Origin: Bradyrhizobium sp. AZCC 1721 | Lineage (GTDB): Bacteria; Pseudomonadota; Alphaproteobacteria; Rhizobiales; Xanthobacteraceae | Assembly: GCF_036924715.1 (NCBI RefSeq) | Contig: NZ_JAZHSB010000001.1 | Coordinates: 248,001 to 312,000 of the forward strand | Direction: 5' to 3' | Length of the DNA: 64,000 nucleotides | Shown here: one piece after another, positions 51,114 through 61,287 of the stretch | How the letters are laid out: each line of letters begins with the position of its first letter | Numbering within the stretch: the first letter of the stretch is position 1 | Position numbers and translations under genes: made by a program | Notes under the pieces: generated by a model | Seen by the model: only the letters and a program-made list of their open reading frames with translations | Told to the model about the DNA's origin: nothing | Databases searched by the model: none

Positions 51114-51646
51114 GGCCTTGCCCCGGTGCTTGTCCGAGTTTCCATGTAGCGTGCTGCGTCCGCAAACGCATTCTCGGATGTGAAAGCCCGTCGCGGCAGC
51201 ACAAACGCCTCGGCTTTGCTGACGAAGACAAGAATGCGCCGCGGCGTCCTGATAATGTCCTGGATCCCGGACCATGCGACGACGCCGGAATGGTGTGACA
51301 TGCTCCAATGAATGCCGTCCGCCTCGAATCTCAAAACGACATCGGCGTCGGCTATCGCCAGCCGCCGATAGGCAAGACGCGCAATAAGCCACTCCAGCAG
51401 CCAAGCGAAGATCATCAATCCGGCAAAGCCGGCGAGCGCCAGCGCGGTGCTGCCCAGATCGGGCGAGCCTTTTGTCTTCAGATAATCCAGGATCACCTGG
51501 GCGCTGACGATCACCAGGAAAAGCGCGGCCCACATGCAATAGCGAATCCAGTAGGTGTGGCGTCCGAATACGCCGTTCCACGCCCGCGCCCGTGTCGCCG
51601 CGAGATAGTCCTCAAAGAGATAAGTATACTTGATGCCGGGCGGCAT
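51110..51646 (-). CDS. YcxB-like membrane protein
   Basis: A 178-residue protein of the YcxB-like type, with function unknown. It has two membrane segments (about 32-52 and 62-85) and a C-terminal PH-like cytosolic part ([42 protein letters not shown] pattern). ATG at 51646 is preceded by GAGG; an earlier ATG at 51685 is possible. It is inserted between infB and rbfA, which are usually neighbours, and its stop overlaps rbfA by 4 nt. A family B repeat lies between it and infB. Confidence 0.7.
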   Translation of the reverse strand: MPPGIKYTYLFEDYLAATRARAWNGVFGRHTYWIRYCMWAALFLVIVSAQVILDYLKTKGSPDLGSTALALAGFAGLMIFAWLLEWLIARLAYRRLAIADADVVLRFEADGIHWSMSHHSGVVAWSGIQDIIRTPRRILVFVSKAEAFVLPRRAFTSENAFADAARYMETRTSTGARP

Positions 51647-51700
51647 GGCCGCCTCGGTGGCCTGATGGCCTTCCGTTGACAACATTCTGTATATCCAATT

Positions 51701-51794
51701 GTCATCATCACCCGCGACTGCGGGTGATCCAGTATTCCGTGCTCGAAGCAAATAGCGGTGACTACTGGATGCCCCGCTTCCGCGGGGCATGACG
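51701..51794. repeat. Bipartite palindromic element, family B copy 3 (reverse order)
   Basis: TCATCACCCGC-GACT-GCGGGTGATCCAGTAT is followed by a 27-base spacer, then TACTGGATGCCCCGC-TTCC-GCGGGGCATGACG. The two palindromes are those of the copies around fabI but in the opposite order. It separates infB from the YcxB-like gene. Confidence 0.8.
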
Positions 51795-51834
51795 GTTCAG
51801 TTCAAAAATCCCAAGCTCTTCGTAAGACTTGGAC

Positions 51835-54489
51835 TTACAGAGAGCGCTGGATCGTCTCCACGCGATAACATTCGATGACGTCGCCGACACGCATGTCGCC
51901 GTAATTCTCGAACGCCATGCCGCATTCCTGGCCGGACTGCACTTCCTTCACTTCGTCCTTGAAGCGTTTCAGCGTCGAAAGCTTGCCTTCGTGCACGACG
52001 ACGTTGTCGCGGATCAGGCGAACATTGGCGCCGCGCTCCACGGTGCCGTCGGTGACGCGGCAGCCGGCGACCTTGCCGACCTTGGAAATGTTGAACACTT
52101 CCAGGATCTGCGCATTGCCCAGCATGGTTTCGCGCAGCGTCGGCGCGAGCAGGCCGGACATCGCCTTTTTGATGTCGTCGACGAGATCGTAGATGATGTT
52201 GTAGTAGCGGATCTCGATGCCGTTGCGCTTGGCGGCCGCGGCGGCTTCCTTGTTGGCGCGTACCGAAAAGCCGATGATCGCGGCATTGAAGCCTTCCGCC
52301 AGCGTGACGTCGGATTCGGAGATGCCGCCGACGCCCGCGTGCAGGATGCGCGCGGCGACTTCGTCGGTGCCGAGTTTTTCCAGCGAACCCAAAATGGCTT
52401 CGAGCGAGCCCTGCACGTCGGCTTTGACGATCAGCGGGAATTCCTTGCGGCCCGCGGTCTTGAGCTGCGACATCATCTGCTCGAGCGAGCCGCGCATGCC
52501 GGAAATCGAGGCAGCGGCGTTCTCGCGCTTCTGGTGGGCGCGATAGCTCGTTACCTGGCGGGCGCGGGCTTCGTTCTCGACCACCGCAAGGCGGTCGCCG
52601 GCTTCCGGCGGGCCGTTGAAGCCGAGCACCTCGACCGGCACCGAAGGTCCGGCTTCGTCGATGTTCTCGCCCTGGTCCGAGATCAGCGCGCGGACACGGC
52701 CCATTTCGGCGCCGGCCACGATGATGTCGCCAACCCTCAGCGTGCCGCGCTGGACCAGCACGGTCGCAACCGGGCCGCGGCCACGATCGAGCTTGGCTTC
52801 GATCACGGTGCCTTCGGCAGGCCGTTCCGAATTGGTCTTGAGGTCGAGCAGCTCGGCCTGCAGCGCGATCATTTCGAGCAGCTTGTCGAGATTGGTCTTG
52901 TTCTTGGCGGAGACCTCGACGTCGACGACTTCGCCGCCGAACGATTCGACCTGAACCTCGTGCTGCAAGAGCTCGGTGCGCACGCGTTCCGGCTTCGCGT
53001 CCGGCTTGTCGATCTTGTTGATCGCCACGATCATCGGCACCTTCGCCGCCTTGGCGTGGTTGATCGCCTCCACCGTCTGCGGCATGACGCCGTCATCGGC
53101 CGCCACCACCAGGATCACGATATCGGTGACCTTGGCGCCGCGCGCACGCATCGCGGTGAACGCGGCGTGGCCGGGCGTATCGATGAAGGTGATCTTCTTG
53201 CCGCTTTCGGGCGAGGTCACCTGATAGGCGCCGATATGCTGGGTGATGCCGCCGGCTTCGCCCGACACCACGTTGGCGTGGCGCAGTGCGTCAAGCAGCG
53301 AGGTCTTGCCGTGATCGACATGACCCATCACGGTGACGACCGGCGAGCGCGGCTCGGTATCGGTGGAATCGTCGACGACGTCGAACAGGCCTTCTTCAAC
53401 GTCGGACGCGGCGACGCGCTTGACGGTGTGGCCCAGTTCCTCGGCGATTAGCTGCGCGGTATCGGCATCGATCACGTCGGTGATCTTATGCATCGCGCCC
53501 TGCTTCATCAGCAGGCGGATGACATCGACCGCGCGCTCCGACATGCGGTTGGCGAGTTCCTGGATCGTGATCGCTTCCGGAATCGTGACCTCGCGGACCA
53601 GCTTTTCCTTCGGCTCGTTAGCGGCATGGCCCTTCAGGCGCTGGGTGCGGCGGCGGAACGAGGCGATTGAACGCTCGCGCACGTCATCATTGAGCGCGGT
53701 GACCACGGTCAGGCGGCCGCGCTCCTTTTGCGGGCCGGGCTTGTGGGTGGTCTTGGGAGCGGCTACGGGGCGCATGGCGCCGCCGGGGCCGCGCCGAATC
53801 TGACGTGGACCTTCGTCTTCATCGGAACCGTCGGCGGCAACGCCCGGGGCACGCGCGGGCGGCACTGCTGCCGCCGGCCGGGCGCCGGCCGGGCGGGCCG
53901 CGGCGGGTCGCGCTGCGGCGGGTGCCGGTGTCGCCGCGGGCTTGGCCTCGGTCTCGCCAAATCGCTTCTTCGCCTCGACTTCGGCCTTGCGCTTGGCTTC
54001 CTCTTCCAGGCGGTGCCGTTCTTCCTCGGCCTTGCGGCGGGCTTCGGCGGCCTCACGTTCGGCCTGTTCGATGCCTTCACGGCTGGCGCGGCGCTTGGCC
54101 TCTTCCTCGGCCAGACGCCGTTCCTCGATTTCGCGCATCTTGGCGTCGGCCAGCGCGCTAGCGCGGGCGGAACGCTCGTCTTCCGTCAATGTTCGCAGCA
54201 CCACGCCCGAACCGCCGCGCGGCCCGGCACCCGGCGTTGCTGCAGGGCGGGAGAGGGGGGCCTTTGCGGCGGGCGCCGCCTTGGCGGCGGTCGGCTCGGG
54301 CGCATGCGTCTCAGTGGCGGGCGCGTCGCCGCCGACGCGGCGCTTGCCACGCTTTTCGACCACGACCTGCTTGGTCCGGCCATGGCTGAAGCTCTGGCGC
54401 ACGGTGCCCGTCTCGACCCGCGGCTTCAGCGTCAAGGTCTTGGTCGGAACACTCAAAGTCTTGTCGCCAGGCGTTTTGGTATCAACCAT
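51835..54489 (-). CDS. infB: Translation initiation factor IF-2
   Basis: IF-2 is the GTPase that brings initiator fMet-tRNA to the 30S subunit and promotes subunit joining. The 884-residue protein has a long charged, coiled-coil N-terminal part (about 100-180, Glu/Lys/Arg/Ala) and a Pro/Ala-rich stretch to about 260. The IF2-N domain is at about 298-350. The G domain has GHVDHGKTS (389-397), DTPGH (437-441) and NKID (491-494), and beta-barrel and fMet-tRNA-binding domains follow to the end. It lies between ylxR and the YcxB-like gene in the rimP-nusA operon. Confidence 0.98.
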   Translation of the reverse strand: MVDTKTPGDKTLSVPTKTLTLKPRVETGTVRQSFSHGRTKQVVVEKRGKRRVGGDAPATETHAPEPTAAKAAPAAKAPLSRPAATPGAGPRGGSGVVLRTLTEDERSARASALADAKMREIEERRLAEEEAKRRASREGIEQAEREAAEARRKAEEERHRLEEEAKRKAEVEAKKRFGETEAKPAATPAPAAARPAAARPAGARPAAAVPPARAPGVAADGSDEDEGPRQIRRGPGGAMRPVAAPKTTHKPGPQKERGRLTVVTALNDDVRERSIASFRRRTQRLKGHAANEPKEKLVREVTIPEAITIQELANRMSERAVDVIRLLMKQGAMHKITDVIDADTAQLIAEELGHTVKRVAASDVEEGLFDVVDDSTDTEPRSPVVTVMGHVDHGKTSLLDALRHANVVSGEAGGITQHIGAYQVTSPESGKKITFIDTPGHAAFTAMRARGAKVTDIVILVVAADDGVMPQTVEAINHAKAAKVPMIVAINKIDKPDAKPERVRTELLQHEVQVESFGGEVVDVEVSAKNKTNLDKLLEMIALQAELLDLKTNSERPAEGTVIEAKLDRGRGPVATVLVQRGTLRVGDIIVAGAEMGRVRALISDQGENIDEAGPSVPVEVLGFNGPPEAGDRLAVVENEARARQVTSYRAHQKRENAAASISGMRGSLEQMMSQLKTAGRKEFPLIVKADVQGSLEAILGSLEKLGTDEVAARILHAGVGGISESDVTLAEGFNAAIIGFSVRANKEAAAAAKRNGIEIRYYNIIYDLVDDIKKAMSGLLAPTLRETMLGNAQILEVFNISKVGKVAGCRVTDGTVERGANVRLIRDNVVVHEGKLSTLKRFKDEVKEVQSGQECGMAFENYGDMRVGDVIECYRVETIQRSL

Positions 54490-54564
54490 TCAGCAGTCCT
54501 AATCTCGTTAGCGTTGTGCGTTTTCCGCACCGTCATTGAAGCAGGTCTTCGGAACCAATCTTCG

Positions 54565-55248
54565 TCAGTCAGAATTTCTGGCCGCCATCCCGGTCTTGTC
54601 GTCATCGTCCGTCCGGTATCGAACCAGGATCTGGCAGCGCGACAGGAACGTCTTGCTCGCCGGGCCCGCGAGCAGCGCAGCATGTATCACATTTGACCGG
54701 CCCAGTGCCAAATCCAATTGTGCCGAGGTTAAAGCACTAACAATCGGCAAATCCCGCGATTCACCGATATTTCGGCCCCTTTGCCCGGCGATCGCGTCCA
54801 ATTTGCGGATTCCGTCGGCCGCGCCGTCGGAAGCGTGGACCAGGACTTCGGCCCTGCCCTGCTCGAGCAGGCCCTCGACCTTGGCAAAGCCGGAAATCAC
54901 CTGACCGGCCTTGGCCGCCATGGCCAGTGCCTCGGTGCAGCTTCGCTCCAGCAGGGCCTCGGTATCGGCGGGAAGGGTCGCCGCGACCCGGACGTCGCGC
55001 TTGAACCCTCTGGTAAATTGGTGACGCCGCACCGCTTCCGCAACCGTCCGGCGCGAGGCCGATACCCAGAGGCCGCGGCCGGGCAGCTTGCGTTTCAAAT
55101 CGGGGATCACCTCGCCCGAGGGGGCGACAACGAACCGGATCAGCTCGTCGACCGGACGCACCTCGCGACTGACCGCGCACATCCGCATGGTCGCGGACTT
55201 GTCGGTCCGCGGCCCATGGTCGAGATCGGGGTCAGCCAAAGCAAGCAT
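54565..55248 (-). CDS. ylxR: YlxR-type RNA-binding protein with L7Ae-like C-terminal domain
   Basis: The 227-residue protein has an N-terminal YlxR (DUF448) domain (MRMCAVSREVRPVDELIRFV, LPGRGLWVSASRRTV). This is followed by an L7Ae/L30e-like domain (about 100-205; LERSCTEALAMAAKAGQVISGFAKV). YlxR proteins sit in nusA-infB operons and bind RNA. In Firmicutes a YlxR protein acts on RNase P; the role here is inferred. The arrangement nusA-ylxR-infB is conserved. Confidence 0.88.
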   Translation of the reverse strand: MLALADPDLDHGPRTDKSATMRMCAVSREVRPVDELIRFVVAPSGEVIPDLKRKLPGRGLWVSASRRTVAEAVRRHQFTRGFKRDVRVAATLPADTEALLERSCTEALAMAAKAGQVISGFAKVEGLLEQGRAEVLVHASDGAADGIRKLDAIAGQRGRNIGESRDLPIVSALTSAQLDLALGRSNVIHAALLAGPASKTFLSRCQILVRYRTDDDDKTGMAARNSD

Positions 55249-55323
55249 GCGTGTTTTATAGCTCCAGTCATCTGCGCACGGTCTGCGCGCAGAAAAGAGT
55301 TTCGGTTTTGCGGAACACCCGCA

Positions 55324-56934
55324 TTACGCCGTCTGGTCTTCGGTGGCTTCAGCCGTCTCGGATTGCTTGGCGAGTTCGGCCGCGGTGATCCAGCCGGCAA
55401 TGACGCGAGCCTGCATGATCATGGCTTCCGCATCTTCGCGCGAGATCTCGTTGGCGTCGAGAATGCCGGGATGCTTGGTCGGCTCGCCGCCTTCCTTGCG
55501 CTCGGTCCAGCCGACCAGATCGTCGGTGGCGCAGCCCGCCAGATCCTCGACCGTCTTGATGTCGTTTTCGCCGAACTTCACCAGCATCTTCGAGGTCACG
55601 CCGGGGACCTTCTTCATTGCATCTTCCACGCCGAGTTCCTTGCGCTTGTTTTCCAGCTCGGTTTCGAGCTGCTCCAGATATTCTCTCGCCCGGCTCTGCA
55701 GCTCGTTGGCGGTTTCCTCGTCGAACCCCTCGATGCCGGCCAATTCCTTGGCATCGACCAGCGCCAGTTCCTCGACCGACGTGAAGCCTTCGGATGCCAG
55801 CAACTGACCCACCACTTCGTCGACGTTCAGCGCTTCCATGAAAACGCGGGTCGAGTTCTCGAAATCGGCCTGACGGCGCTCGGATTCTTCCTGCTCGGTG
55901 AGAATGTCGATATCCCAGCCGGTCAATTGCGAGGCGAGGCGCACGTTCTGGCCGCGGCGGCCGATCGCCAGCGAGAGCTGGTTGTTGGTGTCGGGAACCA
56001 CGACCTCGATCCGCTCGCGGTCCTCGTCGATCACGACCTTGGCGACTTCGGCGGGCGCCAGCGCGTTGACGACGAAGGTCGCGATGTCGGGCGACCACGG
56101 AATGATGTCGATCTTTTCGCCCTGCAGTTCGTTCACCACCGCCTGCACGCGCGAGCCGCGCATGCCGACGCAGGCGCCGACCGGATCCACCGAAGAATCC
56201 CGGGAAATCACGCCGATTTTCGCGCGCGAGCCGGGATCGCGGGCTACCGCTTTGATCTCGACGATGCCGTCGTAGATTTCCGGCACTTCCTGCGCGAACA
56301 GTTTGGCCATGAACTGCGGATGGGTGCGGGAGAGGAAGATCTGCGGTCCGCGGGTTTCGCGGCGGACGTCGAAGATGTAGGCGCGGACGCGGTCGCCGTT
56401 GCGGAACACCTCGCGTGGCAGCATTTCGTCGCGGCGGATGATGGCTTCGCCGCGGCCGAGATCGACGATCACGCTGCCATATTCGACGCGCTTGACGACG
56501 CCGTTGACGATGTCGCCGATGCGGTCCTTGAATTCCTGGTATTGCCGGTCGCGTTCGGCCTCGCGCACCTTCTGCACGATCACCTGCTTGGCGGATTGCG
56601 CGGCGATGCGGCCATATTCAAGCGGCGGCAGGGTATCGGCGATGGTGTCGCCGACCTGGGCGCCCGGATTGGCGCGCTGCGCGTCCGCCAGCGAAATCTG
56701 ATTCGCCGAGTTCTCGACGTGATCGACCACCAGCATGTGGCGGGACAGCCGCAGTTCGCCCTTCTTGGCGTCGATCTCGGCGTGAACGTCGGTCTCGCTG
56801 CCGTAACGGGCGCGGGCCGCCTTGGCGATGGCGTCTTCCATCGCGGCGATCACGATGCCGCGGTCGATCGACTTTTCGCGGGCAACCGCGTCTGCGATCT
56901 GCAGCAACTCGAGTTTGTTGGCACTGACTGCCAT
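55324..56934 (-). CDS. nusA: Transcription termination/antitermination factor NusA
   Basis: NusA binds RNA polymerase and nascent RNA and affects pausing, termination and antitermination. The 536-residue protein has the N-terminal polymerase-binding domain (1-130), an S1 domain (about 133-200), two KH domains (about 230-345), and two C-terminal helix-hairpin-helix repeats (about 365-420 and 440-500). The last residues (EATEDQTA) are acidic. It lies 3 bases after rimP and is followed by ylxR and infB. Confidence 0.97.
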   Translation of the reverse strand: MAVSANKLELLQIADAVAREKSIDRGIVIAAMEDAIAKAARARYGSETDVHAEIDAKKGELRLSRHMLVVDHVENSANQISLADAQRANPGAQVGDTIADTLPPLEYGRIAAQSAKQVIVQKVREAERDRQYQEFKDRIGDIVNGVVKRVEYGSVIVDLGRGEAIIRRDEMLPREVFRNGDRVRAYIFDVRRETRGPQIFLSRTHPQFMAKLFAQEVPEIYDGIVEIKAVARDPGSRAKIGVISRDSSVDPVGACVGMRGSRVQAVVNELQGEKIDIIPWSPDIATFVVNALAPAEVAKVVIDEDRERIEVVVPDTNNQLSLAIGRRGQNVRLASQLTGWDIDILTEQEESERRQADFENSTRVFMEALNVDEVVGQLLASEGFTSVEELALVDAKELAGIEGFDEETANELQSRAREYLEQLETELENKRKELGVEDAMKKVPGVTSKMLVKFGENDIKTVEDLAGCATDDLVGWTERKEGGEPTKHPGILDANEISREDAEAMIMQARVIAGWITAAELAKQSETAEATEDQTA

Positions 56935-56937
56935 GGT

Positions 56938-57696
56938 CTAGTCTCCTTCGGTAGGATCGATCTCGCCCCTGCGGAGTCTCTCTGCAGCGAGGCGGTGTTT
57001 CTTTGTATTCGTCGGCTCCGGCTTCTTGCCGGTCTTCGGTTTCTTGCCCTTCGCCGGATCGCTCTTTTTTGCGTGCGGCGGAGGCGGCGGCACCAGCCCG
57101 AGATTCTGCTTCAACTCGCGCTCGGCTTGCTTGCCGCGCCGCATCGATTCAGCGACCAACTCGTCGGTCAGAACCAGCCGGGCGTCGGAGATGTCTTCCA
57201 TCACCAGGAGCACGTCGGCATCTTCGTCCGCGCGTGTGTCATCCCGATGTAGCCGCACGGCATTGCCTTCGACACCTGCCAGGAGCCCGCGGAAGCGCTT
57301 GCGGCCCTGATGGGCGACCGCCATTTCGATCTTCACGAGATGACCGGCGTAGCGCTCGAAATCGGAACGGCGCACCAGCGGGCGGTCGATGCCAGGCGAC
57401 GAAATCTCCAGACGGTAGGCGCGGTCGATCGGATCGGCGACGTCGAGCACTGGCGACAGCGCCCGCGAGATCGCCTCGCAATCCTCGATCTGCATCGAGC
57501 CGTCGGGCCGCTCCGCCATGATCTGGACGGTGCAGCCGGCCTCGCCGGAAATCTTGATCCGAACCAGCCGGTAGCCCATTCCCTGCAAGACCGGCCCGGC
57601 AACGGCCGACACCCGCGCCGCCACGCCCGGCTCGACGACGAGACGGGGCTCGGCCAAGAGGTCGGCATCCTCGGGAACAGCAGTTGGATCGGTCAT
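56938..57696 (-). CDS. rimP: Ribosome maturation factor RimP with basic C-terminal tail
   Basis: RimP is needed for maturation of the 30S subunit. The 252-residue protein has the family regions [36 protein letters not shown] and [14 protein letters not shown]. Residues about 200-252 are an added Lys/Pro/Arg-rich tail ([20 protein letters not shown]). ATG at 57696 is preferred; a TTG at 57708 adds four residues. It is the first gene of the nusA-infB operon. Confidence 0.93.
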   Translation of the reverse strand: MTDPTAVPEDADLLAEPRLVVEPGVAARVSAVAGPVLQGMGYRLVRIKISGEAGCTVQIMAERPDGSMQIEDCEAISRALSPVLDVADPIDRAYRLEISSPGIDRPLVRRSDFERYAGHLVKIEMAVAHQGRKRFRGLLAGVEGNAVRLHRDDTRADEDADVLLVMEDISDARLVLTDELVAESMRRGKQAERELKQNLGLVPPPPPHAKKSDPAKGKKPKTGKKPEPTNTKKHRLAAERLRRGEIDPTEGD

Positions 57697-58036
57697 GTCC
57701 AGGGTCAAAAGCGTCTTACTTGCATGGGTTTAGGCCGGGCCTAACCGGAGGTCCGGCCGGTTCCCCGAACCGCCCTTGAGGCCCCGTTCTGGGCAAGGCG
57801 GGTTCAGGTAATAAAAAAGAGCGGGTCCCGGGGGGCCCACTCTCAATACGCGATCGTATGAGAACCATAAGTTGCCGCGGATATAGCGGTTTTTCCGCAA
57901 TCCGACAAGGCCCACAATCCCGTTAAGGCCGATTTTGCCAAGCTTTGAGAGCGGGGTAAAGTCTAACCCTTCATTCATGAACGCTGCCTAGATTTCCCGA
58001 AAAAACCAGCCAATTTTGGCCGGTTTAGGTGGGTTT
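57697..58036. other. Divergent rimP-DUF2336 region
   Basis: This 340-base region separates rimP (minus) from the DUF2336 gene (plus). It contains a terminator-like hairpin in the rimP direction (57813-57843). Several GC-rich inverted stretches lie between that and rimP, such as GGCCGGGCCTAACC and CCGGAGGTCCGG. No tRNA such as the E. coli metY was recognised. Confidence 0.45.
57813..57843 (-). terminator. Terminator-like hairpin in the rimP-nusA operon leader
   Basis: Read on the minus strand, AGAGTGGG pairs with CCCGCTCT (one G-U) through a C/G-rich top, followed by TTTTTT. No minus-strand gene lies upstream, so it sits in the leader of the rimP operon, about 117 bases before the start codon. 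It may be an attenuator. Confidence 0.6.
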
Positions 58037-59107
58037 ATGATTGTTTCACCATCGCTGATCCCTGAACTCGACGACATTGTCAGTCGTGGCGACCCCAAGC
58101 GCCGCGCCGATGCCGCGCGTCGTATCAGCGAGCTTTTCCTGCAGGGTGCAGCAAGCTTCCGCCCCGATCACGTCGATTTTTTCGACGGCGTCCTGACCAG
58201 CCTCGTTCCGCATGCCGAGATCGAGGCGCGCGCCGAACTGGCCGAGCGCTTGTCGACACTGGCGAATGCGCCGCGTGGCCTGGTCGGCCAACTCGCCCAT
58301 GAGGATGAAATCGCCATTGCAGGCCCGTTGCTGCGCCGCTCGCCGGTCATCGACGAAAAGATGTTGCTCGAAATTGCGTCCATGAAGGGCCAGGGTCATC
58401 TGCTGGCGATGGCGGAGCGGCCGACGCTTTCGGCCGATCTCACCGACGTCATGATCGCCCGCGGCGACCGCGCGGTGGTCAGGCGCGCCGCCGGCAATGC
58501 GGGCGCGGCCTTTTCATCGGAGGGCTATTCGACGCTGATCAAGCGCGCCGGCCAGGACGGCGTGCTGACGATCAGGCTCGGCCAGCGCGACGACCTGTCA
58601 CCTACGCAATTGAAGGAGTTGCTCTCCGGCTCCATCGACGTCATCCGTCGCCGCCTGTTCCAGGTCGTCAAGCCCGAGCGGCAGGCCGATATCAGGCAGG
58701 CAATGACCGCTATCGCCGGCCCGTCCGAACGCGAGGAGCGACGCGACTTCGTGCCGGCGCAGCGCACGGTGCTGAAACTCCACCGTGAGGGCGCGCTCGG
58801 CGAAGGCGCGCTGCTCAACTTTGCCAGGGCCTTCAAATACGAGGAATCCATCGCCGCGCTGTCGGCGATGACCGGCGTCAAGATCGAAACCCTCGACCGC
58901 CTGATCAGCGGCGATCGCTACGATCCGATCCTGATCGCCGGCAAAGCCATCGATCTCGAATGGGCGACGGTGCGCGCGCTGATCATCCTTCGGCTCGGTC
59001 CGAACCGGACGGCATCACCTGCCGACATCGAAAGCGCGCGTGTGAACTACGTGCGCCTGATGCCTTTGACCGCCCAGCGCGTCGTCGAGTTCTGGAAGAC
59101 GCGGTAG
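58037..59107 (+). CDS. DUF2336 protein of unknown function
   Basis: The 356-residue protein starts MIVSPSLIPELDDIVSRGD and is predicted to be all-helical with HEAT-like repeats (AEIEARAELAERLSTLANAP, DRAVVRRAAGNAGAAFSSEG). It matches what I recognise as DUF2336, common in Rhizobiales. It has no membrane segment or catalytic motif. ATG at 58037 follows AGGTGG closely. It is divergent from rimP and convergent with the cox operon. The function is unknown. Confidence 0.75.
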   Translation: MIVSPSLIPELDDIVSRGDPKRRADAARRISELFLQGAASFRPDHVDFFDGVLTSLVPHAEIEARAELAERLSTLANAPRGLVGQLAHEDEIAIAGPLLRRSPVIDEKMLLEIASMKGQGHLLAMAERPTLSADLTDVMIARGDRAVVRRAAGNAGAAFSSEGYSTLIKRAGQDGVLTIRLGQRDDLSPTQLKELLSGSIDVIRRRLFQVVKPERQADIRQAMTAIAGPSEREERRDFVPAQRTVLKLHREGALGEGALLNFARAFKYEESIAALSAMTGVKIETLDRLISGDRYDPILIAGKAIDLEWATVRALIILRLGPNRTASPADIESARVNYVRLMPLTAQRVVEFWKTR

Positions 59108-59155
59108 CAGTCTCGCCGGCCGCCGGCGTCATTGCGCGTAGCGGCGGACTTCGTT

Positions 59156-60067
59156 CTAGCGGAGCTGAGCGTAGGGTGTAGCATTCATCAGCAGCACACC
59201 AAACAGAAGAACCAGATAGAGTATGGAAAACGCAAACAGGCGACGAGCAGGCCGCCGTTGCTTATCGTCGCTCCGATGTACTTGCCATGAAAGAAAAACC
59301 ATGATCGCCCCAAGGATCGCCGCAGCCGCGCCATAAATCGCTCCGGCGAACCCCAGCGCCCAAGGTAGCAGTGAGATCAGAGCGAGAAAAACGCTGTAGA
59401 GAAGAATCTGGCGTCCCGTTTCCGCCCTGCCGGCTACGACCGGCAGCATCGGCACGCCGGCCCTTGTATATTCTCCGGCAAGATTGAGCGACAGTGCCCA
59501 GAAGTGGGGTGGCGTCCAAAGGAAGATGATCAGGAACAGGATCAGCGGTTCGATCCCGGCACTTCCTGCGGCAGCAACCCAGCCGATCACCGGAGGAAGT
59601 GCGCCAGCAGCACCGCCAATGACAATGTTCTGCGGTGTTCGACGCTTGAGCCACATCGTGTAGACGACGACGTAAAAGAAAATTGTGAAAGCAAGCAGCG
59701 CAGCCGCGGCCAAGTTCAGCAAAGTGCCGAGAGCCAGAACGGCGCACACGCCGAGCATCAGTCCAAAAACCAATGCTTCCGAGCGAGATACGCGGCCGCT
59801 GGGAATGGGACGCATGGCGGTACGCGCCATCACCGCATCGATGTCGGCGTCGTACCACATATTGAGAGCACCTGCAGCGCCGGCTCCGGCAGCTATGCAA
59901 AGAAGGGCAGCCATACCGGCGAATGGATCGATGTCGCCTGGCGCGACCATGAGACCGACGAGTGCCGTAAAGACGACCAGCGACATAACGCGCGGCTTTG
60001 TCAGCGCGACATAATCCCCGACGTTGGCATACCTGCCGCGAAGGAGAATTGAACGATTGATTTGCAT
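59156..60067 (-). CDS. ctaB: Protoheme IX farnesyltransferase (heme O synthase)
   Basis: CtaB (CyoE) adds a farnesyl group to heme b to form heme O, the precursor of heme A for cytochrome oxidase. The 303-residue UbiA-family membrane protein has about nine helices. The prenyl-diphosphate site [19 protein letters not shown] and the second motif [12 protein letters not shown] are present. ATG at 60067 is preferred over a TTG at 60130. It is the last gene of the cox operon here. Confidence 0.93.
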   Translation of the reverse strand: MQINRSILLRGRYANVGDYVALTKPRVMSLVVFTALVGLMVAPGDIDPFAGMAALLCIAAGAGAAGALNMWYDADIDAVMARTAMRPIPSGRVSRSEALVFGLMLGVCAVLALGTLLNLAAAALLAFTIFFYVVVYTMWLKRRTPQNIVIGGAAGALPPVIGWVAAAGSAGIEPLILFLIIFLWTPPHFWALSLNLAGEYTRAGVPMLPVVAGRAETGRQILLYSVFLALISLLPWALGFAGAIYGAAAAILGAIMVFLSWQVHRSDDKQRRPARRLFAFSILYLVLLFGVLLMNATPYAQLR

Positions 60068-60136
60068 GAGACTGATGCCCCCTGTTGCAAGCGGATCGGC
60101 GACGCCTTGAAGCACCTCCGCGCGAAGCAAAAATAA

Positions 60137-60544
60137 CTATGTCGGTGACGCGAAGAACAGGACCCGGATGAGGTGCGTGTACTCGGATTCGAACACCATG
60201 ATGGCCACGAACACCAGCACCAGCACCGGCGGCAGCAGGATCGCATAGGCCAGGGCCAGCCGCTCCCAGGCCATGTGCATGAACACGGCGACGATCAGGC
60301 CGGCCTTCAGCACCATGAACAGCAGGATCAGCGACCATCTGAGATAGCCGTGCAAGCCGAAATAGTCGACGAGATAGGAGCAGGTGCTGAGAACGAACAA
60401 CCATCCCCAGACCACGAGATAGAGCTTGATCGGGTGCTGCTGCCCTTCTGCGTGCGCGGCTCCAGCAGCGACTGCGACTGCCTCATGCGTGCGAGTGTGC
60501 AGCGAAGGTTGTTGGGTTCCCAAATCTACCGCCACGTTTGTCAT
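60137..60544 (-). CDS. Cytochrome c oxidase subunit IV-like small membrane protein
   Basis: The 135-residue protein has a polar, His-containing N-terminus (about 1-37) and three membrane helices (about 42-62, 70-92 and 100-122) of the prokaryotic oxidase subunit IV family. The motif KAGLIVAVFMHMAWE is typical. It lies 9 bases after the second subunit III gene and before ctaB. It probably assembles with the oxidase encoded upstream. Confidence 0.85.
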   Translation of the reverse strand: MTNVAVDLGTQQPSLHTRTHEAVAVAAGAAHAEGQQHPIKLYLVVWGWLFVLSTCSYLVDYFGLHGYLRWSLILLFMVLKAGLIVAVFMHMAWERLALAYAILLPPVLVLVFVAIMVFESEYTHLIRVLFFASPT

Positions 60545-60553
60545 GCGCTGACC

Positions 60554-61276
60554 TCACCAAAGATAGAAAAACGCAAAGATGAACACCCACACAAGATCGA
60601 CGAAGTGCCAGTACAGGCCCATTATTTCGACGATCTCGTAGTTCCCCTTCCGACTCGTGAAGAATCCGCGTCGTCCGTAATCAAAATCTCCGCGCCAGAC
60701 CTTTCGCGCGATAGCGATCAGGAAAATCACGCCGAAGGTCACGTGCGTGCCGTGGAAGCCGGTGATCATGAAAAAGCTGGAGCCGAACTGCGCCGCACCC
60801 CAGGGGTTCTCCCAAGGCCGCACTCCCTCCATGATCAGCTTGGTCCACTCGAAGGCCTGCATCCCGACGAACGTTGCGCCAAGTGCTGCCGTAACCAGCA
60901 TCAGGACTGCAGTTTTGACGCGATCGCGGCGGTAGCCGAAATTAACGGCCATCGCCATCGTCCCGCTGCTGCTGATCAGGATGAAGGTCATGATGGCGAT
61001 CAGGATGAGCGGGATGTGATGCCCCCCAATCTCGAGAGCGAACACCTCACTCGGATTGGGCCACGGCACGGTCGTGGACATTCGCGCCGTCATGTACGAG
61101 AGCAGGAAGCAACTGAAGATGAAGGTGTCGCTCAGGAGGAAGATCCACATCATGGCCTTCCCCCAGGACACGTTCTTGAACGCGCGCTGATCCGAGGACC
61201 AGTCGGCGGCGACACCCTTCAAGCCGGCAGTCCGCGCAGGCGACTGTCCATGGGTTGTCAGCGCAGTCTCTGCCAT
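60554..61276 (-). CDS. coxP: Cytochrome c oxidase subunit III (CoxP-like)
   Basis: The 240-residue membrane protein is a subunit III of heme-copper oxidases with about five helices. It has the family regions KAMMWIFLLSDTFIFSCF, FFMITGFHGTHVTFGV and GLYWHFVDLVWVFIFAFFY. ATG at 61276 has GGGAGGA upstream. It is the second of two subunit III-type genes in a row. The order II-I-III-III fits coxMNOP of B. japonicum, so the symbol is by position. Confidence 0.85.
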   Translation of the reverse strand: MAETALTTHGQSPARTAGLKGVAADWSSDQRAFKNVSWGKAMMWIFLLSDTFIFSCFLLSYMTARMSTTVPWPNPSEVFALEIGGHHIPLILIAIMTFILISSSGTMAMAVNFGYRRDRVKTAVLMLVTAALGATFVGMQAFEWTKLIMEGVRPWENPWGAAQFGSSFFMITGFHGTHVTFGVIFLIAIARKVWRGDFDYGRRGFFTSRKGNYEIVEIMGLYWHFVDLVWVFIFAFFYLW

Positions 61277-61287
61277 CTGGGTCCTCC

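Noticed and set aside
54781..57252. An 823-codon plus-strand open frame opposite ylxR, nusA and rimP
   Set aside because: It spans three well-identified minus-strand genes and reads as low-complexity His/Asp/Arg-rich sequence typical of antisense frames.
57697..58036. tRNA gene upstream of rimP, as in E. coli metY-rimP
   Set aside because: No cloverleaf with a T-loop sequence and acceptor stem could be assembled.
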